From Gracilimonas sp034520725 (GTDB lineage Bacteria; Bacteroidota; Rhodothermia; Balneolales; Balneolaceae), in assembly GCA_034520725.1 (NCBI GenBank), contig JAXHNH010000014.1, positions 69,272 to 133,271 on the forward strand: a stretch of DNA of 64,000 nt, given 5' to 3'. The notes under the pieces are model-generated. The model had not been told where the DNA came from. It did no database searches and saw nothing but the letters and a program-made list of their open reading frames with translations. Below, one piece after another: positions 39,194-49,464 of this stretch (positions within the stretch are counted from its first letter, which is position 1; each line of letters begins with the position of its first letter). The translations under genes and the position numbers were made by a program.

Positions 39194-40558
39194 ATGCAGA
39201 TCAACGTTCTGAAATTTGGCGGCACCTCCATGGCCGATCACAAAACATGGAAAAAAGTATTAGAGATCATCAAGGGATACGAATGGCCGGTAGTCATTGT
39301 GTCAGCTACGGCAAGAACAACGCGACAGCTGGTGGAAGCCGCACAACTGGCAGCCTCAGGAAAACTTGATGATGCTCTTGTAATCTCAGACTCCATTCAA
39401 AAACGTCATCAGGAGATCGTTGAAAATTTCCTTGATGAAAATTCACATCCTAAGAACGGGTTGATCAAAGATAGTTGCCTTAAAAACATGGATGCCAAGA
39501 TCGGTAAACTCAACAAACTACTGACTTATACTGCGCGCCAGGAAAAACTTTCTCCCCAAATGAAAGACGCAATTTCTGCCATGGGTGAACAGATCTCATC
39601 CTATCTTCTTGCCCAATGTGGCCTGGCACTCGATATGATGACACAGCATATCGAAGCACGAAAACTGATCAAGACCGATAACGAATATGGCAAGGCGAAT
39701 CCAAATAAAATGCTGATCAATCAGCATTGTGGCTCGCTGGAAACAGTGCTGGAAAGTGGGTTCACGCCCATCATAGGAGGCTTCTACGGAGAATCCCCGG
39801 ACAAAACCATCACAACCCTGGGATTTGAAGGCTCCGATTATTCAGCAAGCCTGATAGGTGGAGCTGTTGGAGCTGAAACCATTGAAATATGGACAGATGT
39901 AAGCGGAGTTTACACGGGCGATCCACGGTTCATACCGGAAGCCAAGCCATTGGCTGAGATCAGTTACTTTGACGCAACGGAAATGGCCTACTTTGGAGCA
40001 AAGGTCTTGCACCCATCTACACTGAAGCCTGCACAGGAGCGAAATATTCCGGTCTACGTTAAGAACATGTTCAAACCTGAAGACCGCGGTACCCGGATCG
40101 TAAGGGAGGCTAATCATGAACTGCCCGTTTTGGCTTTGTCATTTAAACAGGATATGTGTCTCTTAACCGTAAGTGCCTATGAAACGTTGATGGGATTCTC
40201 CTTTTTACCCAAGGTATTCAGTGTTCTTGAAAAGTATCGTTTACCCGTAGATGCCGTCAACACCACCGAGGCCTCAGTCACTATTGCCATATCTGACAAT
40301 GAGATCCTTGAACAGCTTTCAAAAGAATTCATTGAGATCGGCACGGTAAGTATTGAGAAAAACAAAGGACTTTTAACTTTGATCGGGTGTTCGGTTCAGA
40401 CTGCAGACAACTTCCGGGATCTTCTTTTAGAGCCGCTATCCGATCTAAAAATTGACATGCTTTCTTACACAAAACAGAAACGTATATTCAATATTGTAAT
40501 GGACAACGAAGAATTACTACCGGCTGCTCAAAAAGTACACAGTGCTTTATTCGGCTGA
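39194..40558 (+). CDS. lysC: Aspartate kinase
   Basis: 454 residues, unbroken. It phosphorylates aspartate, the first step towards lysine, threonine and methionine. The kinase domain has NVLKFGGTSMAD at the N-terminus, GFEGSDYSASLIGGAVGAET with IWTDVSGVYTGDPRF, and KPAQERNIPVYVKNMFKPED. Two ACT domains follow from about residue 300 (KVFSVLEKYRLPVDAVNTTE and SIEKNKGLLTLIGCSVQTAD); these usually bind lysine or threonine for feedback inhibition. The start ATG at 39194 is supported by the N-terminal KFGGTS motif. The 3' end overlaps the convergent CNNM gene by 12 bp. Confidence 0.95.
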   Translation: MQINVLKFGGTSMADHKTWKKVLEIIKGYEWPVVIVSATARTTRQLVEAAQLAASGKLDDALVISDSIQKRHQEIVENFLDENSHPKNGLIKDSCLKNMDAKIGKLNKLLTYTARQEKLSPQMKDAISAMGEQISSYLLAQCGLALDMMTQHIEARKLIKTDNEYGKANPNKMLINQHCGSLETVLESGFTPIIGGFYGESPDKTITTLGFEGSDYSASLIGGAVGAETIEIWTDVSGVYTGDPRFIPEAKPLAEISYFDATEMAYFGAKVLHPSTLKPAQERNIPVYVKNMFKPEDRGTRIVREANHELPVLALSFKQDMCLLTVSAYETLMGFSFLPKVFSVLEKYRLPVDAVNTTEASVTIAISDNEILEQLSKEFIEIGTVSIEKNKGLLTLIGCSVQTADNFRDLLLEPLSDLKIDMLSYTKQKRIFNIVMDNEELLPAAQKVHSALFG

Positions 40559-41641
40559 TTTTTTCTGAGCCGGTGTTCCTACTTCCTTTAGTTTATCAGG
40601 TATGACTATACCCAGTCGCTTGGCACGTTCTCTCCATTTCTGGCGGGCCAGTTTCTGCATGTCCTCAATGGCATCTATTTCATCCACGATCTCCATTCCC
40701 AGTAAAGTTTCGACCACATCTTCCATGGTCACAACTCCGGCAAAACCACCATATTCATCTACAACCACGGCAATGTGTTCCTGTTTCTCCAGCAATCGTT
40801 CAAACAGGGTCTTCAAAGATATCGTCTCCGGCAGGATCAATACTTCTCGTCTGATGTCTTTAAGTTCCTTATCCCCATTCCCTTCGGAAAGATTGAAGTA
40901 GAGATCGTTTTTAAGAATATATCCTGTTATATCCTCTTCGTTTTCATCAAATACCGGCATCCTTGAGACCCGAAGTTCTCCTTTATGCTCAAGAATCTCC
41001 TCTATCGTTTGGTCCTCCTGAAACTTCACTACCACAATTCTTGGAGTCATTATATCCTTAACTCTGAGTGACCTAAATCGGATCAGGTTTTTAAAGATAT
41101 TGGATTCACCTTCCTCAAAAATACCTTCTTCAAAACCCAGCTCAGCCATCGCACTGAATTCTTCCCTGCTTACCGTAGGTTGATTATCTTCACTTGATAG
41201 CCACTTAGTTATCCATTGTGATAGTAGCACAAACGGATATGTGATATATATAAGCACCTTCGTGGCTCGGGCCGCAAATCCCGCCAAGGTTTTCCAATAG
41301 GTAGCTCCGAGTGTTTTGGGAATGATCTCGGAAAATACCAGAATAGCCAGTGTCAGAAGTGCAGATGTAAGGCTCACATAAGTGTTTCCAAAAACAATCT
41401 GCGCCTGTGCCCCGACACCCGCAGCCCCAACCGTATGAGCTATTGTATTGAGGGTCAATATAGCAGAAAGTGGGCGGTCTATATCTTTTTTCAGTTCCTT
41501 GAGAAGCTCACCTATTTTGGGGTCCTTCTTTTCAGTCACAGCCACAAAAGACGGAGATATGGACAATAAAACAGCCTCCAGAATGGAGCATAAGAATGAC
41601 ACTCCAATTGCCAGAATTAAATAAGATATCAGTAATCCCAT
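40547..41641 (-). CDS. CNNM-domain (hemolysin C/CorC-like) membrane protein
   Basis: 364 residues. A DUF21/CNNM transmembrane domain (LLISYLILAIGVSFLCSILE onward, with LVFSEIIPKTLGATYWKT) occupies residues 1 to about 175. Two CBS domains follow (KDIMTPRIVVVKFQEDQTIE; VVVDEYGGFAGVVTMEDVVE). It ends soon after the CBS pair and lacks the CorC_HlyC domain found in longer relatives. Such proteins are linked to Mg2+ or Co2+ transport, and CBS domains bind adenine nucleotides. Substrate not certain. Confidence 0.92.
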   Translation of the reverse strand: MGLLISYLILAIGVSFLCSILEAVLLSISPSFVAVTEKKDPKIGELLKELKKDIDRPLSAILTLNTIAHTVGAAGVGAQAQIVFGNTYVSLTSALLTLAILVFSEIIPKTLGATYWKTLAGFAARATKVLIYITYPFVLLSQWITKWLSSEDNQPTVSREEFSAMAELGFEEGIFEEGESNIFKNLIRFRSLRVKDIMTPRIVVVKFQEDQTIEEILEHKGELRVSRMPVFDENEEDITGYILKNDLYFNLSEGNGDKELKDIRREVLILPETISLKTLFERLLEKQEHIAVVVDEYGGFAGVVTMEDVVETLLGMEIVDEIDAIEDMQKLARQKWRERAKRLGIVIPDKLKEVGTPAQKKSAE

Positions 41642-41834
41642 AGTCTAATGTAATGTATATAAAAGAGTGTTATTAAAAAAAGCAGAGAACAATGATTACC
41701 TAAAGAGTAACCAGAACTCAGGATTCTGAATTCAGAATAGCTTTAACATCCTGAAGTTCTGAGTTCGGAAACCTGAGTTCTTTAATAGTAAAGCTACGAT
41801 ATCTCAATCCCTTACAAATAATCATAAATCTCTT

Positions 41835-42851
41835 TTAATATTCTGCCTTACAATTCTCTCTTAACATGGTAAGCACATGCTGAAAGTCATCCGGGAGTTC
41901 GGAATCGAAATTCACCATTTTTCCTGTGGCCGGATGTTCAAATCCCAGGGTTTTAGCATGAAGAGCCTGCCGACCCAACCCCGTGATAAGATTGTGAAAC
42001 ATGGATTTTCTTGATCCCGTGTTCGGCCCATAACGAACAGATGTGCCGCCATAGGTGGGATCTCCAAATACGTGATTACCTTTGTGTGCAAAGTGAACCC
42101 TGATCTGATGTGTACGCCCGGTTTCCAGCTTGACTTCAACCAGACTCAGATAGTCAAAATATTCCAGCACCTTGTAATGTGTAACTGCTGATTTACCCTG
42201 ACCTTCAGGCTTAACGGTCATGAGTTTACGGTCTTTTTTAGAGCGACCAATATCTCCCTCAATAGTTCCTTCAGGATCCGGAGTTCCCCAAACAATAGCC
42301 CAATAGGTTCTTTCAACATCTTTTTCCTGAAATAGCCCACTTAGTTTTGCCAATGTCTCATCACTTTTGGCTACAACCAGTAATCCGCTCGTATCTTTAT
42401 CCAGGCGGTGTACGATTCCGGGGCGCAGGTTTTCATCTTCATCTTCTCCTGCCAGCTCATCCACATGGTACATCAACCCGTTTACCATTGTGCCACTCCA
42501 GTTTCCATATGCAGGATGAACCACCATGCCGGCTTCTTTATTGACTATGATGATGTCATCATCTTCATAAACAATATTCAGGTCCAGATTTTCGGGCTTG
42601 GCTTCAGGGGGTGGAGGCTGTGGAAGCTCGATATAAATTTCATCCTCCGGTTGCATGATGTAGGACGATTTTTCCTTTTCCCCGTTCACGGTCACATAGC
42701 CGTTCTTGATAGCTTTCTGCACTTTACTGCGGGATGCATTTTCCACAAATGAGGTAATATATACATCCAGTCGGATGTCCGAATTCTGCCCTTCGGGCAC
42801 GGTATGTTCGTAGATCGTAGTCTGTCTGTCTTTTCCGGCTTGTTTCTTCAT
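41835..42851 (-). CDS. rluD: RluD-family 23S rRNA pseudouridine synthase
   Basis: 338 residues. An N-terminal S4 RNA-binding domain (RLDVYITSFVENASRSKVQK) precedes the pseudouridine synthase domain: NKEAGMVVHPAYGNWSGTMV, RPGIVHRLDKDTSGLLVVAK with catalytic Asp near residue 151, and LETGRTHQIRVHFAHKGNHV. It isomerises uridines in 23S rRNA helix 69 or related sites in the large subunit; the exact positions cannot be told. An extra ~25 residues precede the S4 domain. Same strand as the CNNM gene, 190 nt apart. Confidence 0.93.
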   Translation of the reverse strand: MKKQAGKDRQTTIYEHTVPEGQNSDIRLDVYITSFVENASRSKVQKAIKNGYVTVNGEKEKSSYIMQPEDEIYIELPQPPPPEAKPENLDLNIVYEDDDIIIVNKEAGMVVHPAYGNWSGTMVNGLMYHVDELAGEDEDENLRPGIVHRLDKDTSGLLVVAKSDETLAKLSGLFQEKDVERTYWAIVWGTPDPEGTIEGDIGRSKKDRKLMTVKPEGQGKSAVTHYKVLEYFDYLSLVEVKLETGRTHQIRVHFAHKGNHVFGDPTYGGTSVRYGPNTGSRKSMFHNLITGLGRQALHAKTLGFEHPATGKMVNFDSELPDDFQHVLTMLRENCKAEY

Positions 42852-42896
42852 ACCATAAAGGTAAGCAGATTTAAGCTTTGTTTTACTTTAGAAGAT

Positions 42897-42946
42897 TTTT
42901 TGTAAGGAATTGGCTTGAAGTAGCTCTAACTATATAATTCAAAATG
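42897..42946 (+). repeat. Dispersed TGTAAGGAAT motif, copy 2
   Basis: TTTTTGTAAGGAATTGGCTT, then GAAGTAGCTCTAACTATATA and ATTCAAAA. It lies about 20 nt before the four-helix-bundle gene, in the same direction. Confidence 0.6.
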
Positions 42947-42964
42947 TTTAATTTTAAAATTTAA

Positions 42965-43345
42965 ATGGGTGCTAACATGAGTAATGATAATGTGATTCAG
43001 AATAAAAGTTTTGAGTTTGCACTAATGATTATAGCTTTTACAAGAAACTTTGCAGAACGAACGAGAGTATGTAATGTCAAAACAATTGCTTACGATCCGG
43101 CAACAAGTATAGGTGCTAATGTGGAGGAAGCAATGGCCGCTTCAATCGAAAAAAGATTTTGCTCTATAAAGATGTCAATTTCTTCAAAGGAAGCTCGAGA
43201 AACTCGCTATTGGCTAAGGCTCTTAAATAAAAGCGAATGTTAACTGAATTATTCGATATTGATATCGTATCTTACTGAACTCATATTGAACTAACATCAA
43301 TATTAACTTTCAGCATATTAGTAAAAGACTACACTAGCAATAACA
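42965..43345 (+). pseudogene. Four-helix-bundle protein (S23 / IVS type), frameshifted
   Basis: The pieces IQNKSFEFALMIIAF, EYVMSKQLL (second frame), TSIGANVEEAMAAS and SSKEARETRYWLRLLNKSE are unmistakable for the small four-helix-bundle family found in 23S rRNA intervening sequences and as stand-alone genes. After KSE another frame gives LTELFDIDIVSYLTHIELTS and ILVKTT, the usual last helix. Full length would be about 120 residues. At least four shifts. The function of free-standing members is unknown; it is not next to an rRNA operon here. Confidence 0.8.
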
Positions 43346-43390
43346 TTAAAGTTAATTTTTCATTCTAACATTTTGAATTTTGAATTACCT

Positions 43391-45097
43391 ATGATCAAGA
43401 ATTTATACATAAAAAACTTTGCCCTTATAGACGAGCTTGAGGTGGGATTTGAGGAAGGGTTGAATATTTTGACCGGTCAGACGGGTGCCGGGAAGTCTAT
43501 CATAATTGGTGCTCTGAATATGATTTTGGGTGAACGAGCCGATACAGAAGTGATTCGCCGGGGAGCTGATAAAGCCATCGCAGAGGCAACCATCAAGGTA
43601 GATGATAATGAAGAGCTCAAATCGCTTTTGAAAGACAATGAAGTTGAGTTCAGTGAGTATTTGATATTACGTCGTGAGATCCGAAATACAGGCAGCCGGG
43701 CTTTTCTCAACGACACGCCGGTAAACATCAGCGTATTAAAGGCAGCGGGAGATCTTTTAGTGGACCTCCACGGACAGCATGATCATCAACTGTTGCTCAA
43801 AGAAGAAAATCACCTTGGGGTGATCGATGGTTTTGGGGAAGTGGAGCCGATACTGAAAGGATATCAGGCTGAGTACAAAAAGATGACGGAGCTGCAACAA
43901 GAACTTCGTGTATTAAAGAAGCGAGAAAACGAGCTTCAGGAAAAAACCGAACTTTACCGCTTTCAGGTGCAGGAACTCCAGGAAGCCCGTCTTGATGAAA
44001 TTGACCTGGAGCAATTGGACTCAGAAATGAACCTGCTTGATAATGCTGAAGTACTCGATCAAAAAGCAGGTGCCATTTCAGAGATGGAAGCATCTGATGA
44101 CGGAAATATTATTCAGTTGTTAAACTTCCTGAAATTAAACCTGGAAGACCTGGCCCGCATCGAGCCTGAATTCAATAATTATCTGGAAGAGATAAATGCC
44201 GCACGAGTCAGTATTAACGAAGCCATTGCCTTTGCTGAACGATATCGAAACAGCATCGAATTCAATCCGAAGCGACTGGAAGAACTTCGGCAGCGACAAT
44301 CAGAACTGAACCGGCTTCAAAAGAAATATCAGCGCGATCTGCCGGAACTTATTAGCTATATGAATGAAATTAAACGCGAGCTATCGATTGCTGATAATTT
44401 TGATCTGGAAATAGATAAGCTAAAAAGGGCCATATCTGCACAAGCGGAGGTTCTCAAAGAACATGCCATTTCACTTCACAAAACCCGGGAAAAGATCGGA
44501 AAAAAACTGGCCGTCCAGATTCAACAGGAGTTATCGAAAGTAGGTATTCCACACTCCAAATTAGACGTTCGGGTTGACTGGCTGCTCTCCGATAACGGAT
44601 GGATCGAAGTGGAAGGTAAGACCATTGACTGTACTGAAACCGGCTGTGATGATGTCAGGATGTTCATCTCAACCAACAAAGGCGAGGAACCGAAACCATT
44701 GGCAAAAATTGCATCCGGTGGTGAGATCAGTCGCGTAATGCTGGCATTGAAGTCAATTCTCGCCAAAGAGCAAAGCCTGCCGGTCATGATCTTTGATGAG
44801 ATCGATACAGGTATCAGTGGTGAGATCTCTGAGAAAGTTGGAGCCTCCATGCGGAAATTATCCGAACATTGTCAGATCGTAGCGATCACACATCAGCCAC
44901 AAATTGCAAGTCAGGCCCACAAACATTACAAAGTAGCTAAAGCTGAAGAAGGTGAAAGAACCGTAACCCGAATCATCCCCCTTTCCGATGAAGAACACAT
45001 TCGCGAGATCGCCAGTTTAATGAGCGGGTCACAGATCACGGAATCTACCCTAAACAGTGCACGGGAATTGATCGAAAAGAATACGTTCAGAAATTAA
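43391..45097 (+). CDS. recN: DNA repair protein RecN
   Basis: 568 residues from ATG 43391 (MIKNLYIKNFALIDELEVGF); an upstream in-frame TTG at 43373 is less likely because family members start at MI-x-L-x-I-x-N. SMC-like ATPase: Walker A LTGQTGAGKSIIIGALNM, a long central coiled coil (ELQQELRVLKKRENELQEKT and more), the signature region KIASGGEISRVMLALKSILA, Walker B LPVMIFDEIDTGISGEISEK and AITHQPQIASQAH. It is cohesin-like and acts in double-strand break repair. Convergent with the YdiJ-like gene. Confidence 0.95.
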   Translation: MIKNLYIKNFALIDELEVGFEEGLNILTGQTGAGKSIIIGALNMILGERADTEVIRRGADKAIAEATIKVDDNEELKSLLKDNEVEFSEYLILRREIRNTGSRAFLNDTPVNISVLKAAGDLLVDLHGQHDHQLLLKEENHLGVIDGFGEVEPILKGYQAEYKKMTELQQELRVLKKRENELQEKTELYRFQVQELQEARLDEIDLEQLDSEMNLLDNAEVLDQKAGAISEMEASDDGNIIQLLNFLKLNLEDLARIEPEFNNYLEEINAARVSINEAIAFAERYRNSIEFNPKRLEELRQRQSELNRLQKKYQRDLPELISYMNEIKRELSIADNFDLEIDKLKRAISAQAEVLKEHAISLHKTREKIGKKLAVQIQQELSKVGIPHSKLDVRVDWLLSDNGWIEVEGKTIDCTETGCDDVRMFISTNKGEEPKPLAKIASGGEISRVMLALKSILAKEQSLPVMIFDEIDTGISGEISEKVGASMRKLSEHCQIVAITHQPQIASQAHKHYKVAKAEEGERTVTRIIPLSDEEHIREIASLMSGSQITESTLNSARELIEKNTFRN

Positions 45098-45116
45098 ATG
45101 TTTTTCAATTGTTATT

Positions 45117-45146
45117 TGTAGAGACGCGAAATCTTGCGTCCCTACA
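45117..45146. repeat. REP-like hairpin between convergent genes
   Basis: TGTAGAGACGC and GCGTCCCTACA (11-nt arms, one mismatch) with an 8-nt loop. It begins GTAG-G/A-G like the RAYT-flanking palindromes and may belong to the same class. Confidence 0.65.
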
Positions 45147-45162
45147 ATCCGAAATAAAACAT

Positions 45163-48010
45163 TTATAAAATCGCCCGTGCGATCAATGTTGCCGGATGCA
45201 CTGCCTCCCTATCCACACCATCCTTGATCTGATGCCTACACGAGAATCCCGGAGCACATACCTCCTCTTCCTGATTCTCCCGGAGCGCCGGAAATAGCAC
45301 CAGTTCTCCAATATCCTGCGAGACCTCATAATGATCTTTTTCATAACCAAAACTTCCGGCCATACCGCAACATCCCGTTTCCAGCACTTCGACAATATAT
45401 CCCGCAGCTTGCAACGCTTCCACCGTTGGCTCATTCCCCACCAGTGCTTTGGTGTGGCAGTGTCCGTGCAGCATCACTTTTTGTGATGAAACGGATTTTG
45501 GAAGTCTGTTTTTATTATCAGCTACAAACTCTTCAAATGTGAATGATAACTTCGTAAGTTTGGCGGCTTTTTGAAGCTGATCTTCTTCACATAATTCTAA
45601 AAATTCATCCCTAAGAGTTAATATTTCAGAAGGTTCAAGACCCACTACAGGGATTCCAGCATCAACATACATTTCAAATTCAGTTAATACGTCTATCGCA
45701 ATGGACCTTGCCTCTTCTAAAAAACCTTTGGAAAGCTGAGGCCTACCTGTTTCCATAGCTTTTGGTATGATGACCTCATATCCCATTTTCTCAAGAACCC
45801 TCACTGCATCCATTCCAATTTGTGGGTCGTTGTAATTGGTAAACAAATCCACAAACAGCACTACTTTTTCGCTCGACTTCAACGCTCCATTTTGCAGGTG
45901 CTTTTTATAAAGCGAGTGAAAGCTTCTGGGAGCAAATTTTGGCAGATCACGCCTTGAGTCTATATCAAAAACAGTTTCAAGGATCCACTTGCCTAGAGCC
46001 GAACCGGCAACCGCATTCGACAAGCCGGGTGTAAGTGAAGCCATCGGAAACAACTTCCCTGCACTTGCAAAGAATCGCTCCTTCAGTTGTGATCCATTTT
46101 CTTTATGCCATCCATTGATGAATTCGGCTTTCATTTTAGCCATATCCACGTTGGCGGGACATTCGCTCTTGCAGGCTTTGCAGCTCAGGCAAAGGTCCAG
46201 GGCTTCACGCAATTCCTCTGATGCATAGCCCTTGGGATCATCACCGGAAAAAACCTGCCTGAACACGTTCGCCCTGCCACGGGTTGAATCCTTTTCATCT
46301 TTAGTGGCCATATAAGAGGGACACATGGTCCCGCCACTTTCAGCCAGCTTGCGGCAAACCCCGGCTCCGTTACACAACTCCATCGCACTGCCGAAGTCCC
46401 CTTCTTTATGCCAGGAAAATACCGTATTAGGTTCCGGTTTTTTGTAGGACAATGAGAATCGTAGATCCTCATCAATAGGCTTCGGATCTACGATCTTGCC
46501 GGGATTAAAAATATACTCCGGATCCCAGATCTCCTTAACCTGCTTCAGTACAGGTATCATTTCGTCACCTAATATCTTCCTGATGTAAGGTGCGCGAACC
46601 CGACCGTCACCATGCTCGCCGGAAAGCGAACCATTGTACTTTTTAACCAGATCCGCAATCTCCCCAGCCATTACTTTCATGGTCTTAAGGCCGGCCTCAG
46701 TGTTGATATCAATTTGAGGCCGCAGGTGCAATTCACCCACCGAAGCATGTGCATAGAACACACAATTGGTGTCATGCTTTTTCAATATGGCCCGAAATTC
46801 CTTAACGTATTCAGGCAAGTCCTGAACTCTGAACGGCTGTATCCTCACAAAATGAAGGGGATCTTCCATCCTTACCCAATCCCATCAACAGACCTAGTCC
46901 GGCTTTCCGAAGATTCCAGACCCGTTTCATTTTATCAGGGTCCGAAATAACCGGATATGCATAACCAAGATTTTTCTTACTGAGTACTGAAGTCAGTTCT
47001 GCTGCTTTCTTTTGAAGTTCATTCGGATCATCACCCTCAAATTGCGTAATCAATATATATTGTGGCTCACCCTCCAAAAAGAACCGATTCTTACGCTGCT
47101 CGATATTTCCCTTGGTCGCATCCATGATGATGTGATCGACAAGCTCAACAGCCGCCGGCTCAAAATTAACGATCTCAACGGCAGCCTTCATAGTATCTTC
47201 CAGCGAATTGAATTGAGGAACCACAACAAGCTGATGCTTATCTTTAGAAACCATATTCAATTTCGCCGAAGCCGTTAGTGCCAGAGTCCCTTCACTTCCG
47301 CATAACAATTCACAAAGATTAAACTTTCTGCCATCAGGATCAAAAGGCTGCATCTCCAATAATTTATCAAGTGCATACCCGGTATTTCTGCGGATGATAT
47401 CCTTATGAGGATAGCTTGATTCGATCAGCTCACGGTTCTGTTCCAACAGCTGCAGCATCGAGCGGTAAATATATCCTTCCAGATCTTGTTGCTGCTTCTT
47501 AGCTTCCAGTTCTTTTGACGTAAGTGGCTTAAAAATGGCCGTTGATCCATCACTTAAAACGGCCTCAACCTCAAGAGTATGCTCGCGTGTGGTTTGATAC
47601 TTAATGGAAAATGAACCGGATGAGTTGTTACCGATCATTCCTCCGATCATGCAGCGATTGGTCGTGGCAGTATCGGGACCAAATAGCAGCTGATGTTTGC
47701 CGGCTTCGCGGTTCAGTGTGTCACGGATCACTCCGGGCTGAACATGTGCTGTTTTTGTTTTAGGATCCAGATCCAGAATATCCGTCATATAACGGGATAC
47801 ATCCATGATTACTCCCCCTCCGGTTGTTTGCCCGGCAAGACTCGTACCCGCACTTCTGGCGGTTATGCTAAACTTTTCGTGCTTGGCTTGTCTTACTAGA
47901 GCCTGAATGTCTTCCAGGTTTTTAGGAAAGGAAACCCCTTGGGGTACTTCCTGATATAGGGATGCATCCTGTGCGTAAAGTTTTCGGGTGAGGGAATCCT
48001 GGTGTATCAA
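45163..48010 (-). CDS. FAD-linked oxidase/4Fe-4S dehydrogenase (YdiJ-like), one frameshift
   Basis: About 949 residues in two frames joined near 46830 (FCEDTAV / QDLPEYVKEFRAIL). The first half is a PCMH FAD-binding domain (TARSAGTSLAGQTTGGGVIM, CMIGGMIGNNSSGSFSIKYQ) and an FAD-oxidase C-terminal domain (FYAHASVGELHLRPQIDINT, YNGSLSGEHGDGRVRAPYIR). Then come two Fe-S segments (CNGAGVCRKLAESGGTMCPS; LCLSCKACKSECPANVDMAK) and a CCG-type domain (GHCHTKALVGN; ETGCCGMAGSFGYEKDHYEV). This order matches YdiJ, a D-2-hydroxyglutarate dehydrogenase of E. coli, and D-lactate dehydrogenases of the same fold. The L-2-hydroxyglutarate oxidase next door favours the former. The true start could be upstream of 48010, since relatives have 20-30 more residues. 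Confidence 0.88.
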
Positions 48011-48109
48011 AAAAATCTTATTTATTTGAAAAATATTAAATCAAAAATTCAACAAAACCTTATAGGAGTTAGCTTTGCAATAGTTTTATTCTAAGGCCGT
48101 AATTCATTT

Positions 48110-49312
48110 CTACATACCAAAATTTTCCTCTACCTTTTTAACGATTTCATCACCTATGGCTAAACCTGCAGTAGCAGCAGGACTGGGTGCATTCAGCACA
48201 TGGATCTGTCGGTCGGCCACTTCAAAATAAAAGTCGTCCAGGATCTCTCCGTTTCGCTGAAGGGCCATCGCCCGAATTCCGGATGGTGAGACTTTAAGAT
48301 GTTCTTCCCGAACTTCAGGAATCAATTTCTGAAGACCTTTCACAAATGCTTTTTTGGAAAAGGACCGCCGGTACTCGTCAAGTCCCATCCGCCAGTGTTC
48401 CTTCGCCATTTTCCAGAAACCCGGAAAGTTCAGTGTTTCAATGGTATCCCTAAGATCGAAAGAGAGTTTATTATATCCCTCACGCTTGAAAGCAAAGACC
48501 GCATTGGGACCGCATTCAATTCCGCCTAAAGCCATCCGTGTGAAATGAACTCCAAGAAATGGAAATTCAGGATTTGGCAAAGGATAGATCAGATCGTTGA
48601 CCAGATATTCGGCATCCGGCTTGAGTTCATAGTATTCGCCTTTAAAAGGCACGATCTGGACCGGAGATTTCACCCCTGCATTCTTAGCCACGTGATCAGA
48701 ATATAATCCGGCACAGTTAATCAGATAAGAGGACGAAATTTCTTTATTTCCAGCTTCGATAAACACTTTATCAGCAGATTGACGAATTTTTGTCACCTTA
48801 CTGTTGAACCGAACTTCCCCGTTGCCATCTTCAAGGAGCTTCTGCAACACCCGACAAACACCTGCATAATCCACAATTCCGGAACAGGGTACATGAATCG
48901 CAGCAACGCCCTTAACATGGGGCTCGAGTTCTTTCAACCTGTTAGCATCAATGAGCTCTATCCCCTCGATCTCATTTTGAAGTCCACGTTCGTAGATCTC
49001 TTTTAGCTTTGGCACTTCAGAATCATCCGTCGCAACGATCACTTTACCACACACATCGATAGCTACATCATACTTATTGCAAAACTCTACCAGCTGATGC
49101 CGGCCATCCACACAGTTTTTGGCCTTATAGCTTCCGGGCTTGTAATAGATACCGGAGTGAATAACACCGGAGTTCTTACCGGTCTGATGAGCCGCCACCC
49201 TTTCTTCTTTTTCAAGAACAAGGATCTTCGATTCAGGAAATTTGAGTGAGAGTTTATATGCTGTTGAGAGACCGACTATACCGGCTCCCACAATTGTAAA
49301 ATCGTACTTCAT
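48110..49312 (-). CDS. lhgO: L-2-hydroxyglutarate oxidase
   Basis: 400 residues, unbroken. FAD-binding DAO-type fold: DFTIVGAGIVGLSTAYKLSL, HQTGKNSGVIHSGIYYKPGS (a hallmark of LhgO), YLINCAGLYSDHVAKNAGVK, and the substrate region HFTRMALGGIECGPNAVFAF. It oxidises L-2-hydroxyglutarate to 2-oxoglutarate, passing electrons to quinone (E. coli) or oxygen. ATG at 49312. It is 100 nt upstream of the YdiJ-like gene on the same strand. Confidence 0.93.
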   Translation of the reverse strand: MKYDFTIVGAGIVGLSTAYKLSLKFPESKILVLEKEERVAAHQTGKNSGVIHSGIYYKPGSYKAKNCVDGRHQLVEFCNKYDVAIDVCGKVIVATDDSEVPKLKEIYERGLQNEIEGIELIDANRLKELEPHVKGVAAIHVPCSGIVDYAGVCRVLQKLLEDGNGEVRFNSKVTKIRQSADKVFIEAGNKEISSSYLINCAGLYSDHVAKNAGVKSPVQIVPFKGEYYELKPDAEYLVNDLIYPLPNPEFPFLGVHFTRMALGGIECGPNAVFAFKREGYNKLSFDLRDTIETLNFPGFWKMAKEHWRMGLDEYRRSFSKKAFVKGLQKLIPEVREEHLKVSPSGIRAMALQRNGEILDDFYFEVADRQIHVLNAPSPAATAGLAIGDEIVKKVEENFGM

Positions 49313-49464
49313 ATCATCAAAGATATGATTATTAAATCAAAAATTGATCTTCATTTCTCATTTCCCTGAATCAACCTCTTTGCGGTTTTAGTTCTTAATT
49401 CACGAAACTAAACCTTATCTTTATTTGGTTATAAACCCAATAAAGCGATTCAACTAACATTTTT

